A stretch of DNA of 64,000 nt from Buxus sempervirens (taxonomy: Eukaryota > Streptophyta > Magnoliopsida > Buxales > Buxaceae): assembly GCA_947561395.2 (NCBI GenBank), contig OX387193.1:8680001-8744000 (forward strand), written 5' to 3'. A program made the position numbers and the translations under genes. The notes beneath the pieces are model-generated. The model worked only from the letters and a program-made list of their open reading frames with translations. It made no database searches and was not told where the DNA came from. Each line of letters starts with the position of its first letter. Position 1 is the stretch's first letter. Positions 33,819 to 46,339 of the stretch are shown here, piece by piece.

Positions 33819-35208
33819 GAGGCTCATTCCTCTAGCTAAGGGCCACGAAATTTTGAAGAATTAAAAGCTCCAAGAGAAGAGAAAGGAATCCCTGCTGCTC
33901 TGCCTGCTCAATCCAGGTAAGTCCCCTATCCCTTTTTATTTTCTGTCTTCAATTCTAGAAGTAATAGGATCATCTCTATTGCAGTAGAATAAGGCCATAT
34001 CTGTTTTTGTATCCCTAAACTTGTCTCTAAGTACCTCAAGGGTCTCTCTAGCCGTAAAACGTGAAGAGAGAACTAGGGGAAAGGGGAACAGGTGGATCCC
34101 TAGAATAGAACCCCATATCTGTTTTTTTGTCTTTTTCATAGAATAAGGCCTGTGATTGTGTTTGTGTAACCAAACCTATCTCTAAGTACCTCAAGAGTCT
34201 CTCTAGCCGTAAAACGTGAAGAGAGAACTAAGGGAAAAGGGAACAGGTGGATCCGTAGGGTAGACCCCCATGTGCTCTAATTTGTGAGATGTGGCTGTTT
34301 TGAATATCCTGATCATGTTTTAATGCTTTTTATGATATATCTGAATGAATAACATGAATCCATGATGTTTATAGCATGAGATCCCCTATTTTTGATAAAA
34401 TTTGGATTTTTGCCACTTTTGCACCTACATCACTGTTTTTGTGATTTTTGTGGTTTTAGGCTAGGATCTTGGATTTATCATGATCAATATGGTAGCTCTG
34501 GATCTAGAAGCCTGAAAATAAATTCTAGGGTTTCATGAGATGATTTTTAAATTGTTTTTCATTATTGAGAGAAGACCCTACGGTCTAAATTCTCCCCTTT
34601 TGGTGTTTTTCATAAACGTGGGTATTTTTGGCTTTGATTTTCAGATTTAATGTGAAATTTGGGCTTTATCTATGTCCTGGACTGTTCAAGTTAAATTTTG
34701 AAATATTTTATAAAAATCATATTTTTCTAGATTTCTAGAATTTTGACTTGAAGCCATATTTTTGGATTTTTCACTTTAAATTGATTTTATCTCAATTTTA
34801 TTTTGATCATGAAACCCTAGGAATGGTATGATCATATTTGAAAGTTCTGGATCAATCAGACTATTCATATGAAAAAAACCATATATTTTTGCCTTTTTTG
34901 TGATTTTTCGTGATTTTTATAGCAAGCTTTTTCCTTTATTTTTAACATGAACAAATACCTGGCAACCACCTTGTGTGGATGAATAGGGGTGCCTAACACC
35001 TTCCCCTGTTCATAACTTAATCCCCTTACCCATCTCTGGTTGTTTTTTTAGGAGGGATATTTTGCCCTAAAATTTGCCTTTTGTGCTTATTTAATATTTT
35101 GGTGTCCATTCACACCTAAATTGAATGGTGGCGACTCTTTGTTTTATATAATCCCGTGTGATGATTGAGGAAATCATTAGATTTTGATTTTTTCCCATGT
35201 CTCACAAC

Positions 35209-35226
35209 TGGCGACTCTGCTGGGGA
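35209..35226 (+). other. Primer binding site, tRNA-Arg type
   Basis: TGGCGACTCTGCTGGGGA, two bases after the LTR end. It complements the 3' end of a plant tRNA-Arg with one G-U-type difference (expected ...ACTCCGCTGGGGA, recalled from the tRNA family). Confidence 0.8.
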
Positions 35227-36718
35227 CTGGTGGATTTGAGCCTTTTGGTGTTTTAGTTCATGTTTTTGATATTTTTTGATTTGCTTGCTATTTTGTGTTT
35301 TTAAGCATGTTGAGTATGTTTTAAATCTGAATTATTGCTTAGGAATTCATGGGAGTAGAAACATGCTTAATTTTGATTTATAGGATTGTTTCTACAAACA
35401 TGCGTAGGGGAGGTCCGTTTTGCTGAACCATGCTTATTTTTGCTATATTTTAGGATAGCATGTTTTAATTTTCAGTATGATCTCCATGATGATTTTGGGT
35501 GTATAACATGATCATATGTTTGCATGATAGATGATTTTTTATGAGCATGTTGTTTTGGGTGCTATAGGATTGCTTTATTTACTTGTTTATTTTAAATATG
35601 CTTTCCTATTATGCCTTGGTTTGTTTATGCATGGCTGCGAAAAGAGTGGCAAGGGTTTGGGACGTTGTGAATGCACCCAATTTTTACAATGCACTGTGCA
35701 CATTTATTTTTACACAACCTACCCTTAACCTATAGGAAGTTGAACCCGAATGTGTGTAGCTTGGCGCAACGAGGTCGATACTTCGGAAAGCGAAAGTGAA
35801 AACATTCACCTTAGAACTTTGAGCTAATGATGTGATGATAACGTGGATCTGGGATTCTGGTCATCACTAGGCTTGAGTGCTAAGTTGCCATTAAGCCAAA
35901 ACCCAAAACCCCTACGCTTGAAGGTGGAGTTACACGTTTTTTGCTAAAGTACACAATTACGTGGGAATATGGGTTTGTATGATTGTGGGAAGGCCGTGTG
36001 CATGGCTTACAAACCAGGGCATAATGCGGATGCCATATTGAAGGTAAACAAGGTAATCCTATTGTTTTGCATTATTTTCATGTCATAGGGGTGTCATGGT
36101 GCCTATTGGTTCGGGATAAAATTGGTCCCAAAATATGCATATTTTCTAAAATTGGTGCAACCCATAGGAAGAGTTTCTAACTCTGTTTAGAATCAATCCT
36201 ACCCTATGTTCATACAAGAGGCAACAAAAGGGTACCAAATTCTTGAGTATGGTGTCAATTTGGAGGGTGCATGTGCCTTCCTAAGCATGTGTTTTAGCAA
36301 AAAGGCCAAGGTTCACTTTGGAACAGTTTAGAAGCTCTGCAATGGGTGAACCGTACGTTTGGATGAACAATGAAAGTGATCAAACCACTAAAAACTGGAA
36401 AAATATAACAGGGTTCCGTAAAACCGCATTTAGTACACGGGCTGGGCTTGCCCGTATTGGTTATACGGGCTAGGCTCGCCCGTGGATTGCATACGGTCAC
36501 GGCAGGCTCGTAATTTGAATACGGGCAGGGCTGGACCGTAATGTGTATACGGTTTTCTCGAAATATTCAACTTTAATCAGTTTTTCCCACTAAAATATTC
36601 TTTTAACCTTTAAATAATGATAAAGGGAAACAAGTTTGAATAAAATGCTTCAAAAAAAAAAAAGAGAAAAACAAACAAACAAACAAAATAATTAAAAGAA
36701 AAAAATGTGAGAGAAAGG

Positions 36719-38578
36719 TTCCTTGGGCTTCTGAAAGCCTTTGAATTTCAGACTTTTTCAAAACTCTTGGGCCTCTGAAAGCCTTTGAATCTCAGATTTT
36801 TCAAAAAATCCTGGGCCTCTGAAAGCCTTTGAATTTCAGACTTTTTCTCAAAAAACTCCGGGCCTCTGAAAGCCTTTGAATTTCAGAACTTTTGGGCCTC
36901 TGAAAGCCTTTGAATTTCAGACCTTTTTCTTTTGGGCCTCTGAAAGCCTTTGAATTTCAGAACTCCCGGGCCTCTGAAAGCCTTTGAATTTCAGACCTTT
37001 TTCTTTTGGGCCTCTGAAAGCCTTTGAATTTCAGAACTTTTGGGCTTCTGAAAGCCTTTGAATTTCAGACCTTTTTCTTTTGGGCCTCTGAAAGCCTTTG
37101 AATTTCAGAACTTTTGGGCCTCTGAAAGCCTTTGAATTTCAGACCTTTTTCTTTTGGGCCTCTGAAAGCCTTTGAATTTCAAAACTTTTGGGCCTCTGAA
37201 AGCCTTTGAATTTCAGACCTTTTTCTTTTGGGCCTCTGAAAGCCTTTGAATTTCAGAAACTTTTGGGCCTCTGAAAGCCTTTGAATTTTAGACCTTTTTC
37301 TTTTGGGCCTCTGAAAGCCTTTGAATTTCAGAACTTTTGGGCCTCTGAAAGCCTTTGAATTTCAGACTTTTATCAAAAATCCTTGGGCCTCTGAAAGCCT
37401 TTGAATTTCAGACTTTCATCAAAAATCCCGGGCTTCTGAAAGCCTTTGAATTTCAGACTTTTTCTCAAAAAGCCCGGGCCTCTGAAAGCCTTTGAATTTC
37501 AGACCTTTTCTCAAAATGTCCTTGGGCCTCTGAAAGCCTTTGAATTTCATATCTTTTGAGCCTCTGAAAGCCTTTGAATTTCAGAACTTTTTCTTTTGGG
37601 CCTCTGAAAGCCTTTGAATTTCAAATCTCTTGGGCCTCTGAAAGCCTTTGAATTTCAGACCTTTTTCTTTTGGGCCTCTGAAAGCCTTTGAATTTCAGAT
37701 CTTCTGGGCCTCTGAAAGCCTTTGAATTTCATACTTTTCTCAAAAAATCCTTGGGCCTCTGAAAGCCTTTGAATTTCAGACTTTTTCTCAAAAAATCCTT
37801 AGGCCATCTAAAAGCCTCTGAATTTTAGACAAATCATTCCTTTGGGCCGTCTAAAAGCCTCTGAATTTTAGACAAATCATTCCTTTGGGCCGTCTAAAAG
37901 CCTCTGAATTTTAGACAATCATTTCTACAAATCATTCCTTTGGGCCATCTAAAAGCCTCTGAATTTTAGACAATCATTTCTTTGGGCCGTCTAAAAGCCT
38001 CTGAATTTTAGACAATCATTTCTTTGGGCCGTCTAAAAGCCTCTGAATTTTAGACAAATCATTTCTTTAGGCCGTCTAAAAGCCTCTGAATTTTAGACAC
38101 AACCTTTTTGGGCCGTCTAAAAGCCTCTGAATTTTAGACAATCATATCCTTTGGGCAGTCTAAAAGCCTCTGAATTTTAGACAATCATATCCTTTGGGCC
38201 GTCTAAAAGCCTCTGAATTTTAGACAAATCATTTTTTTGGGCCGTCTATAAGCCTCTGAATTATAGACACATATCTTTTGGGCCGTCTAAAAGCCTCTGA
38301 ATTTTAGACAAATCATTTCTTTGGGCCGTCTAAAAGCCTCTGAATTTTAGACAATCATTCCTTTGGGCCGTCTATAAGCCTCTGAATTATAGACACATAT
38401 CCTTTGGGCCTCTAAAAGCTTTTGAATTTCAGACTTTTCTCAAAAATCTCTAGGCCTCTGAAAGCCTTTGAATTTCAGACTTTTTCCAAAAATATCCCTG
38501 GGCCTCTGAAAGCCTTTGAATTTCAGACTTTTTCCAAATAATTCCCCCGGGCCTCTGAAAGCCTTTGAATTTCAGATC
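36719..38578 (+). repeat. Tandem hairpin array in the retrotransposon leader
   Basis: About 45 units. Subfamily 1 (about 36719-37800 and 38400-38578, ~30 units, period mostly 36-45) contains TCTGAAA, then GCCTTTGAA, then TTTCAGA: a 7-bp stem with a 9-nt loop. Subfamily 2 (about 37801-38400, ~14 units) contains GTCTAAAA, then GCCTCTGAA, then TTTTAGAC: an 8-bp stem. Two units, near 38245 and 38370, have GTCTATAA / TTATAGAC, a compensating pair of changes. A GGGCC usually precedes the stem. A few units break the stem (for example near 37158 and 37550). The array lies between the primer site and gag and encodes nothing recognisable. Confidence 0.93.
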
Positions 38579-38735
38579 TTTCTCTCCCTTTTTGTGGGAC
38601 CTGTTGGAAGCCCTAGAATATTCCAACAATTCAATTCAAAAAAAAAAAAAAAAAAAGAAGCAAATAAAGAAAAAATCCAAACTCATGTTCACCCAGCTTG
38701 CACATAGGCATTCCTAGGCATGTGAATGAGATTAA

Positions 38736-40505
38736 TTGGGCACTGATATTTTCTCCTTTATTTTGTGGCCAGGTACCAATACACTTGCAATCATAGCTCC
38801 TGTAACCAGATCAAGAGCTCACACCATGAATCCCATTGAGACTGAAGCTGATGCTCCTCACCCAGATCTTGTCCTGCTTCAGGAGCAAGTGGCAGGACTA
38901 GCCCGAATGCTAGAGAACATACTATCGGTGCAGGCCCAACAAGTTCAAGCCCAGAACCAAGCACCTCCACCTCCAATCAATATCCCACCTCCGGTTCAAC
39001 CTATTCCTGAACCCATTTTTGAACCTACCCCTGAACCTATACTGATCAGGGAGGAGATGGTTGAGTCTGAGAAAGAGAATGAAAAAGAAAAGATGAGGGA
39101 TGAAATAGAAAGAAAATTCATGCACAGGCTGGAGATGATCCAAGATGAAATGAGGGAGGTGAAAGGGATACGTAACTTTGGGGGCACCAATTTTGAAGAT
39201 CTGTGCCTATGCCCCGATGTATGTCTACCGGCCAAGTTTAAATGCCCAGATTTTGATAAATATGATGGTACTGGCTGCCCAATGAGCCATTTGAAGTTAT
39301 ACTGCGGGGCTTTATGCCAGTTTGGCCGGGATGACGGCATACTAATTCAGCTCTTCCAGAGGAGTTTAACTGGAGCTGCTTTGAGGTGGTTTGCCACTTT
39401 GGATCATGGGAAAATAAGAAGGTGGAAGGATTTAGCAGATTCCTTTTTGGCATAATACAGGTTCAACTCTGAGATTATACCAGATAGGTATGACATGTTG
39501 AGGATGACAAAGAGAAATGATGAGACCATAAGGCAATATGCCAAAAGATGGATGGAGACTGCCTCTCAGGTCAAGCCACCTATGCTGGAGCCAGAAATGA
39601 TTTCAACTTTCATCATGACATTGGGGCAACCATTTTACAGTCACTTGGTGGGTCAAACTACCACCAACTTTGCTACCCTAGTGCAAGTGTCAGACAGAAT
39701 TGAAGATGGGATCAAGTCTGGGAAAATAGCTGATTACTCTGCAGTGTTAAACCAGGAAGCTCCCACCACTTTCTCTACACAGAAAAAGGAGAATGGTAAT
39801 GAAAGAATAAAGAATGAAGAAAGGAGAGAATCAGAAGTGAATATGGTACAACTTCTCAGGGAACCCTTTCAAATCAATGTCCATCCACCTCTTATCAAGC
39901 CAACCCATCAAGTTCCTTTGCTGCCTATCCAAATTAATGTCCCTTCCGCACAATCTCTGAAGGAGGAAACAGAAGTAAGGAAAAGAAGGGAATTTTCTAA
40001 ACTGCCTATGAGACCATCTGAGCTTTTACCTACTTTACTTCAGAAGGGTTATGTGGCTTTGAAGTTGCCAAATCCTCATGCAAGCAAAGGGAAGAATTAT
40101 GATTCATCTGCAATCTGTGAGTATCATATGAGCACTCCAGGGCATACCACTGATCGTTGCTTGGCCCTAAAGCATGCAATCCAGGATTTGTTGGATAATA
40201 ACTCCTTATCATTCAATTCAGTCACACCCATCCCACCTACCGATAACAATGGGGCAGGTAGCTCAAATGCAATAGGGGCAATTTTCTCTGGAGAAAGAAG
40301 ATTTGACCCTTCTCAGCTTATCACTCCTATTGGTCCAACAGTCATGGTTTATCTTGAAAGAAATGCTCCTGGTTATGAGCAGGAAGGCTTGCCTCACTCA
40401 GCAAAAGAAAGAAATTATCTGAAAAAGGGAGAAAAGTCAACTTTTGCCTTTAAGAACAGGGGCAGTTTTCGAACTCCCATGTTCTTTGAAAAGAAACTCC
40501 CATAA
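38736..40505 (+). pseudogene. Retrotransposon gag, one in-frame stop
   Basis: A single frame of 590 codons encodes a Ty3-type Gag. It has an N-terminal acidic/coiled segment, then the capsid-like block (CPDFDKYDGTGCPMSHLKLY, FQRSLTGAALRWF, KDLADSFLA, stop, YRFNSEIIPDRYDM, IRQYAKRWMETASQV). Then comes a linker and a CCHC-like motif, CEYHMSTPGHTTDRC, typical of the Tat/Ogre group. The TAA at 39453-39455 stands where Gln is usual before YRFN, consistent with a C-to-T change. The likely start is ATG 38826 (MNPIETEADAP) or 38736. With the stop it yields about 210-239 residues unless read through. The frame ends without running into a protease. Confidence 0.85.
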
Positions 40506-41811
40506 GAAGAATGCACATTTCCTGAGGATCCTAAGGAGCCTTGTTCTCAGGAAGTGATTTTAATAAAGGCTCTTCAAAAAAAAAAAAAAAAGATTTTTCC
40601 CTTTAACATTTTTCTAGAAAAGAAAAAAAAAAGTTTTTTCAGCAAGGTCCTTTTACTTATGAATCATATCTCTTATTGAATTTTATTGAGTTGAATATGA
40701 CTTTGACATTGGGCTCAATTTTGAGACCAAAATCGAAGAAAAAGACATTTTATATGAAAATTCAAATCTTTTTAAGTGTCATGAGAAGAATATTCTGCAA
40801 AATTATGAAGTGACCAATTTTATGGCCTTTGGAACCAAAAATGACCCACAGTCTTCAACAGAAAAGATAGAAGAAGATTTGAAGTTTCTTCATTAGAATA
40901 CAGAAAGAATCGCACCACTTGCTGATTCGTTCAAAGGGAAGTTGATAATATTGTTTGAAGAAATTTTAGGGCTTTGCACTTGAAAATATGGGAGAAGATT
41001 TGACATTTTCATTGGAAATAGAATTGGGCATCATTTGATGGAAAGAATCCAAATTCAAAAGATTGATCAAAAGGTGAAGAGCTTGTTCATAACAGAGGTT
41101 CTATTTGAAGATGCTTTTATCTTGACAGAAGGTGATTAAGAAGAAAAAAAAAGAGAAGAAAAAATCCTGAGCCAGTCATGTAGTACAACTTTACCAAGTC
41201 TAAAAATTCAATTTTTCTTAAAATGATAAGAGGCCTTTCTTTCTTATATCCCCAAAAATTTTAAAATCCCTAGTTAAACCCTTTGAGCTTGATACATTTT
41301 TCCAAGTAACCTAAACTGAGAATTGTAACCCCACACTGGGGCAAATTTATTAAGGCATAAAAAAAAGGGAATGAAGGGACAATTATTGAAGTTCAAGAGG
41401 GATTTTGAATATGTTTTCAGAAAATGGGGCAAAGAAAAAAAAAGAAATGAAGAAAAAAAAAAGGAAGAAAAAAAAATCAAATGCTATTTGGAGAATGTCT
41501 TCAAAATTGTGAAGAAAAGAATGGAAAAAAAAGAAAAGAAGTTCAATACTGGAGAATAAGTTTCAAATGAAGAAATCAAATTGAGGGAAGAACTTCATTA
41601 TTGGGAGCAATTTTGTATTCATTCCAAAGGAAGAAATGCCTTAAAAATTACAATTTCAGTTAACCCATTTGATCATATGGTATTTGAGCCTTTTATTCCT
41701 TTTCTTTCTAAACTAACACCAAGCCTTCGTTTCGTCCTATTCATAAGTCCTCTTTGATTAAGATATTTTGAATTAAGGCAGTTTTGACTACATGGTTGCT
41801 AGTGATGAAGG

Positions 41812-41846
<35 letters not shown>

Positions 41847-43810
41847 AGAGAAAAAAGAAAAAGGAAAAAATGGAGAAAATATAGTGAAAACCTAGAAGGG
41901 CGTTACATGGCAAATAATCAGCTATCTACAAGAAGGAAATCGTTAGAGAAGAAAGCCCAAAATTGGCATAGATCCAAGTGAAGTCTTCATGTTGGTGGTT
42001 ACTTTTGAGATATAGTCACTCTCCAAGTGATTGAGGAAAATTCTCTTTTCAAGACTGAAGCAACATAATCAGAACTGTGATATGAATCATCTGTGAACAA
42101 GTTAATGGCCATCAAAATTGCCATTAGGAAATTATTGCTGAAGTTGAAGTCATAAATTCCCATATCATGGATACAATGGAGAAACAATTGTTCTTCAATT
42201 AGATGAAGGAAAATGTTTTTCCAAGACTGGGGCAAAATAGTCAGATTGAAAGAGTCGTCATATCTGGAGCATCAATTGACAAGCCGATGGTTATGGGGAT
42301 GACTCTAAAGGTTCCAAAGGTTGATTTTGGTCTTTCTTCATTTTCTGAAATAATCTTCTCATTATTCAACTTGATTTTAATTCTTTTGGACTATATGCTA
42401 ATAAGTGATTGGATCATTTTTCAAAAAAATAAAAAAAATAAAAACACAAAAAAAAGCAAAAAAATATTTTTTTGGCCTATGATGAGAATCTATATCTTTT
42501 CATAAAACATTGGTTTTGCAAGCATTAGAGAATTCTGAGGCCACTAGTATAAAACCTATTTTCTTATGTTTGCATTTGCATTCTTCTATAAGGGTTTCTT
42601 TTTGGCAAAGGTAAGAAAAAAGAAAAAAAAAAGAAAAAAAAAAGAAAAAAAAAAGAAAAAAAAAAGGAAAAAAGAGGATCATCTCTACTGAGGGGCAAGT
42701 ACTTCTTCAAAGCAATCAAAACTGGGGCATGCTCAGTGTCTTTCCTTCTGGGTTTTCATTGGAATGAATTCCAACATCTGAAAGAAGCAATCAAGCTTTA
42801 GTCTTCGGATTTGAAAAAAAAAAAAAAAGAAAAGGCTTCGAAGCAGTGGCATGTTTTCTTCATTAAACATGGGTTCCCAATTCTTCAATCATGAAGAAGG
42901 ATTTTACTGAGGCAGCAAGAAGGCATGAAAGACAGATCATGGGTTGTAAAGGCATGAGGTTAGATCAACAGATCATGATCTATCAATCAAGATGAGGCAT
43001 TTACTTGGGCAATTAAAAAGCATGAAGACAGGTTATGGGCAGTAAGGGCACATACATCGTTATTGAGAGAGCAAGAAGATAAAGAAGCAAAAGCAAGTTG
43101 CAGAGTATTCAAGCACAGGTTTGGGCATCAAATGGCACCCAGGTATATCGAATAAGAAAATCAATCAGGAAAATTCAAAAAGTGAAAAACATCAAAATCA
43201 ATTGAGTTTGCAGTGGTCAATTTTAAATCCACATTCTTTTCAAAATTTGCTTGTCTCAGATTTCTTTTCATAGCCACGAGAGCTCCAAGAAATCTAAGAT
43301 AAGGAAGAGACGCCACCCCACTTCAAGCAGGGGTTTCATTGGCTATCTTCGAATACATGTTTTTATCATTTCTTTGTTTGACCAAAGCAAGTTCAATTAA
43401 TGAGATGTTTTTCAAATGTGTAATTTTGAGTTGTGTCTGTTCTTTGCTGTTTATTTTGCTACAACTGCAGGCCACCCAGAAAAATTGTCTTTTTCATCAT
43501 TTTCTCCACACTTTTCAGGAGATCAATGTTTATATTAGTTGTAAGTTGCAAGGATTGCCACCTTACCCACTTTTGTTTAAAAATTTTGTCTCAAATCTCA
43601 CTTCATAGCCCACAAGTGCTCAGTGAGAGGAGAGAGGAGGATTTGGCCCTTAAGCTGAAGGATTTCTTATCAAATCTTCCACAATCAATTCTTTTTTTCA
43701 AAAATCATCCATTTAATCCTTGCAAAGTGCAATTGATTAGACAAAAATCTCAGAAAGTGCAATTGGTGGGTCTTTTTGCTCTCTGCTTGTAATTGGTTCC
43801 AATTACCAGC
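40506..43810. other. Non-coding 3' internal region of the retrotransposon
   Basis: A-rich sequence with many A-runs broken by G (for example 41800-41870 and 42610-42680) and recurring ACTGGGGCAAA strings (near 41330, 42225 and 42720). No protease, reverse transcriptase or integrase motif was seen in any frame. The space where pol would lie is filled with unrelated sequence. Confidence 0.7.
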
Positions 43811-43824
43811 AAAGAGGGGGCAGC
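43811..43824 (+). other. Polypurine tract
   Basis: AAAGAGGGGGCAGC directly before the 3' LTR TGTAGAC; the likely plus-strand primer. Confidence 0.75.
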
Positions 43825-45638
43825 TGTAGACACCCCAAATTGCACTAAAAATGAGAAAATAATTGAAAATATTAATTGGGATTTGAAACAGGTCAAAAAA
43901 GCGTAAAATCTGGCCAAATTGGTCATGACCGTATTTTGTCTACGGACTGGTCATACCTGTAGTTGATATACGGTCACGGCGTGCCCGTATTAATAATACG
44001 GGCAGGGCGCGACCGTAATATATATACGGGCACGGGGGTATTTGTGCGAATTTTACATTTTTTATTTTTGAGCCTTATCTGTACCCAAATATCTCTCTTG
44101 GATAAGCGAATTCTCTTATTTATCTGTTCGAATTATCTCATTTATCCTTGATTGGCTATGGATGGGCATTATCTCCAATTTTCACTCTATCCTGAGGATC
44201 AGGATATATCCTTCTGGACCAACCATACCCCAGGGTGTGTCTATAAATAGAGGCTCATTCCTCTAGCTAAGGGCCACGAAATTTTGAAGAATTAAAAGCT
44301 CCAAGAGAAGAGAAAGGAATCCCTGCTGCTCTGCCTGCTCAATCCAGGTAAGTCCCCTATCCCTTTTTATTTTCTGTCTTCAATTCTAGAAGTAATAGGA
44401 TCATCTCTATTGCAGTAGAATAAGGCCATATCTGTTTTTGTATCCCTAAACTTGTCTCTAAGTACCTCAAGGGTCTCTCTAGCCGTAAAACGTGAAGAGA
44501 GAACTAGGGGAAAGGGGAACAGGTGGATCCCTAGAATAGAACCCCATATCTGTTTTTTTGTCTTTTTCATAGAATAAGGCCTGTGATTGTGTTTGTGTAA
44601 CCAAACCTATCTCTAAGTACCTCAAGAGTCTCTCTAGCCGTAAAACGTGAAGAGAGAACTAAGGGAAAAGGGAACAGGTGGATCCGTAGGGTAGACCCCC
44701 ATGTGCTCTAATTTGTGAGATGTGGCTGTTTTGAATATCCTGATCATGTTTTAATGCTTTTTATGATATATCTGAATGAATAACATGAATCCATGATGTT
44801 TATAGCATGAGATCCCCTATTTTTGATAAAATTTGGATTTTTGCCACTTTTGCACCTACATCACTGTTTTTGTGATTTTTGTGGTTTTAGGCTAGGATCT
44901 TGGATTTATCATGATCAATATGGTAGCTCTGGATCTAGAAGCCTGAAAATAAATTCTAGGGTTTCATGAGATGATTTTTAAATTGTTTTTCATTATTGAG
45001 AGAAGACCCTACGGTCTAAATTCTCCCCTTTTGGTGTTTTTCATAAACGTGGGTATTTTTGGCTTTGATTTTCAGATTTAATGTGAAATTTGGGCTTTAT
45101 CTATGTCCTGGACTGTTCAAGTTAAATTTTGAAATATTTTATAAAAATCATATTTTTCTAGATTTCTAGAATTTTGACTTGAAGCCATATTTTTGGATTT
45201 TTCACTTTAAATTGATTTTATCTCAATTTTATTTTGATCATGAAACCCTAGGAATGGTATGATCATATTTGAAAGTTCTGGATCAATCAGACTATTCATA
45301 TGAAAAAAACCATATATTTTTGCCTTTTTTGTGATTTTTCGTGATTTTTATAGCAAGCTTTTTCCTTTATTTTTAACATGAACAAATACCTGGCAACCAC
45401 CTTGTGTGGATGAATAGGGGTGCCTAACACCTTCCCCTGTTCATAACTTAATCCCCTTACCCATCTCTGGTTGTTTTTTTTAGGAGGGATATTTTGCCCT
45501 AAAATTTGCCTTTTGTGCTTATTTAATATTTTGGTGTCCATTCACACCTAAATTGAATGGTGGCGACTCTTTGTTTTATATAATCCCGTGTGATGATTGA
45601 GGAAATCATTAGATTTTGATTTTTTCCCATGTCTCACA
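43825..45638 (+). repeat. 3' LTR
   Basis: Near-identical to the 5' LTR, followed by the AGCCC target duplication. Confidence 0.92.
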
Positions 45639-46339
45639 AGCCCGCATCCTCTCTTTTCAACGGTCGTTCGAATGGTCATTCGAACGACCTAAACGCGACG
45701 CGTGTCTCCCCTTTAAACAAATGCGCCGAACGGCGATTAACGCAATAGCCCCGTTAGTTTACGTTTTCAGCCGTGAGCCGTTACTTTTGATTTTTGGCCG
45801 AACCAGTCTCAACCACTAGACCAAAGAGGCATTAGACCGTGGTTCGCTCAGACATTCTTCTTCCTATTCAAACAAAGTCGACGAACGCCCAAATACCTGT
45901 TCCGACGAGCGCGAGAGGCAGAGGATTTTCAAAAAATCCTTCAACGTATACAAAACCACCTTCCTCATCAACATTTGCAAGCTTCTTGGTTTATCTTGTT
46001 CCTCTCCAACGAACGAAGGGCACCAAACTTCTTGGTTTACCTCCTTTCTCTCCAATGAACGAGAAACAACGTTTGCATCTTTCTTGGTTTACCTCCTTCC
46101 TCTCCAACGTTTGCATCTTTAACTGATTTGTAAGTGTTGACTTGATTAGTATCATTTCATTTCCCTTGTTTTTTTGTATGCAATATTCATGAAATGACTG
46201 ATACATACATTTCTATGTTTCGAATTTTTCCACACCCATATATACATTATACATGAATTAAAGTCAGAGAAAAAAGGAAAAGAAAAGAGAACCACATATT
46301 TCCCCCATTGCTTCTCATTGGGGAACTCTAGGGAATTTT

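Larger units (their letters stand above)
33394..35206 (+). repeat. 5' LTR
   Basis: Runs TGTAGACACC ... ATGTCTCACA. A TATA box, TATAAATA, is at 33811-33818. Between about 33985 and 34270 there is a ~160-bp imperfect tandem duplication, each unit containing TCTCTCTAGCCGTAAAACGTG. A strong palindrome is at 33538-33586. Confidence 0.92.
33394..45638 (+). mobile_element. Complete gag-only LTR retrotransposon (Ogre/Tat-like Ty3 lineage)
   Basis: 12,245 bp with the TSD AGCCC at 33389-33393 and 45639-45643. The LTRs are 1,813 and 1,814 bp. After the 5' LTR comes a tRNA-Arg-type primer site, a leader with a tandem hairpin array, one gag frame, about 3.3 kb of non-coding A-rich sequence, a purine tract and the 3' LTR. 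No protease, reverse transcriptase, RNase H or integrase is visible, so it depends on proteins from another element (the layout called TR-GAG in plants). In a quick comparison the LTRs show one substitution (near 33811 / 44231) and one 1-bp indel (near 35050 / 45480), so insertion was very recent. Lineage is inferred from the tRNA-Arg primer site, the gag type and the tandem repeats, all reported for Ogre/Tat elements. Confidence 0.9.

Noticed and set aside
36719..38578. CRISPR-like array
   Set aside because: This is plant nuclear DNA; the spacers are repetitive and the array lies inside an LTR retrotransposon with no cas genes.
38736..38825. Upstream ATG of gag as certain start
   Set aside because: The 30 residues before ATG 38826 are hydrophobic and unlike Gag N-termini; the internal ATG is equally plausible, so the start was left open.
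40506..43810. Degenerate pol of the retrotransposon
   Set aside because: I looked for reverse transcriptase (YxDD-type), RNase H and integrase motifs in all frames and found none; the open frames are Lys-rich products of A-runs.
45839..46126. 95-codon frame (and its copy at 56067-56345) as a conserved gene
   Set aside because: The frame is conserved between the two related elements, but the whole segment is conserved and contains short internal repeats (CTTGGTTTACCTCC). A 5' UTR or first exon is as likely; no domain seen.
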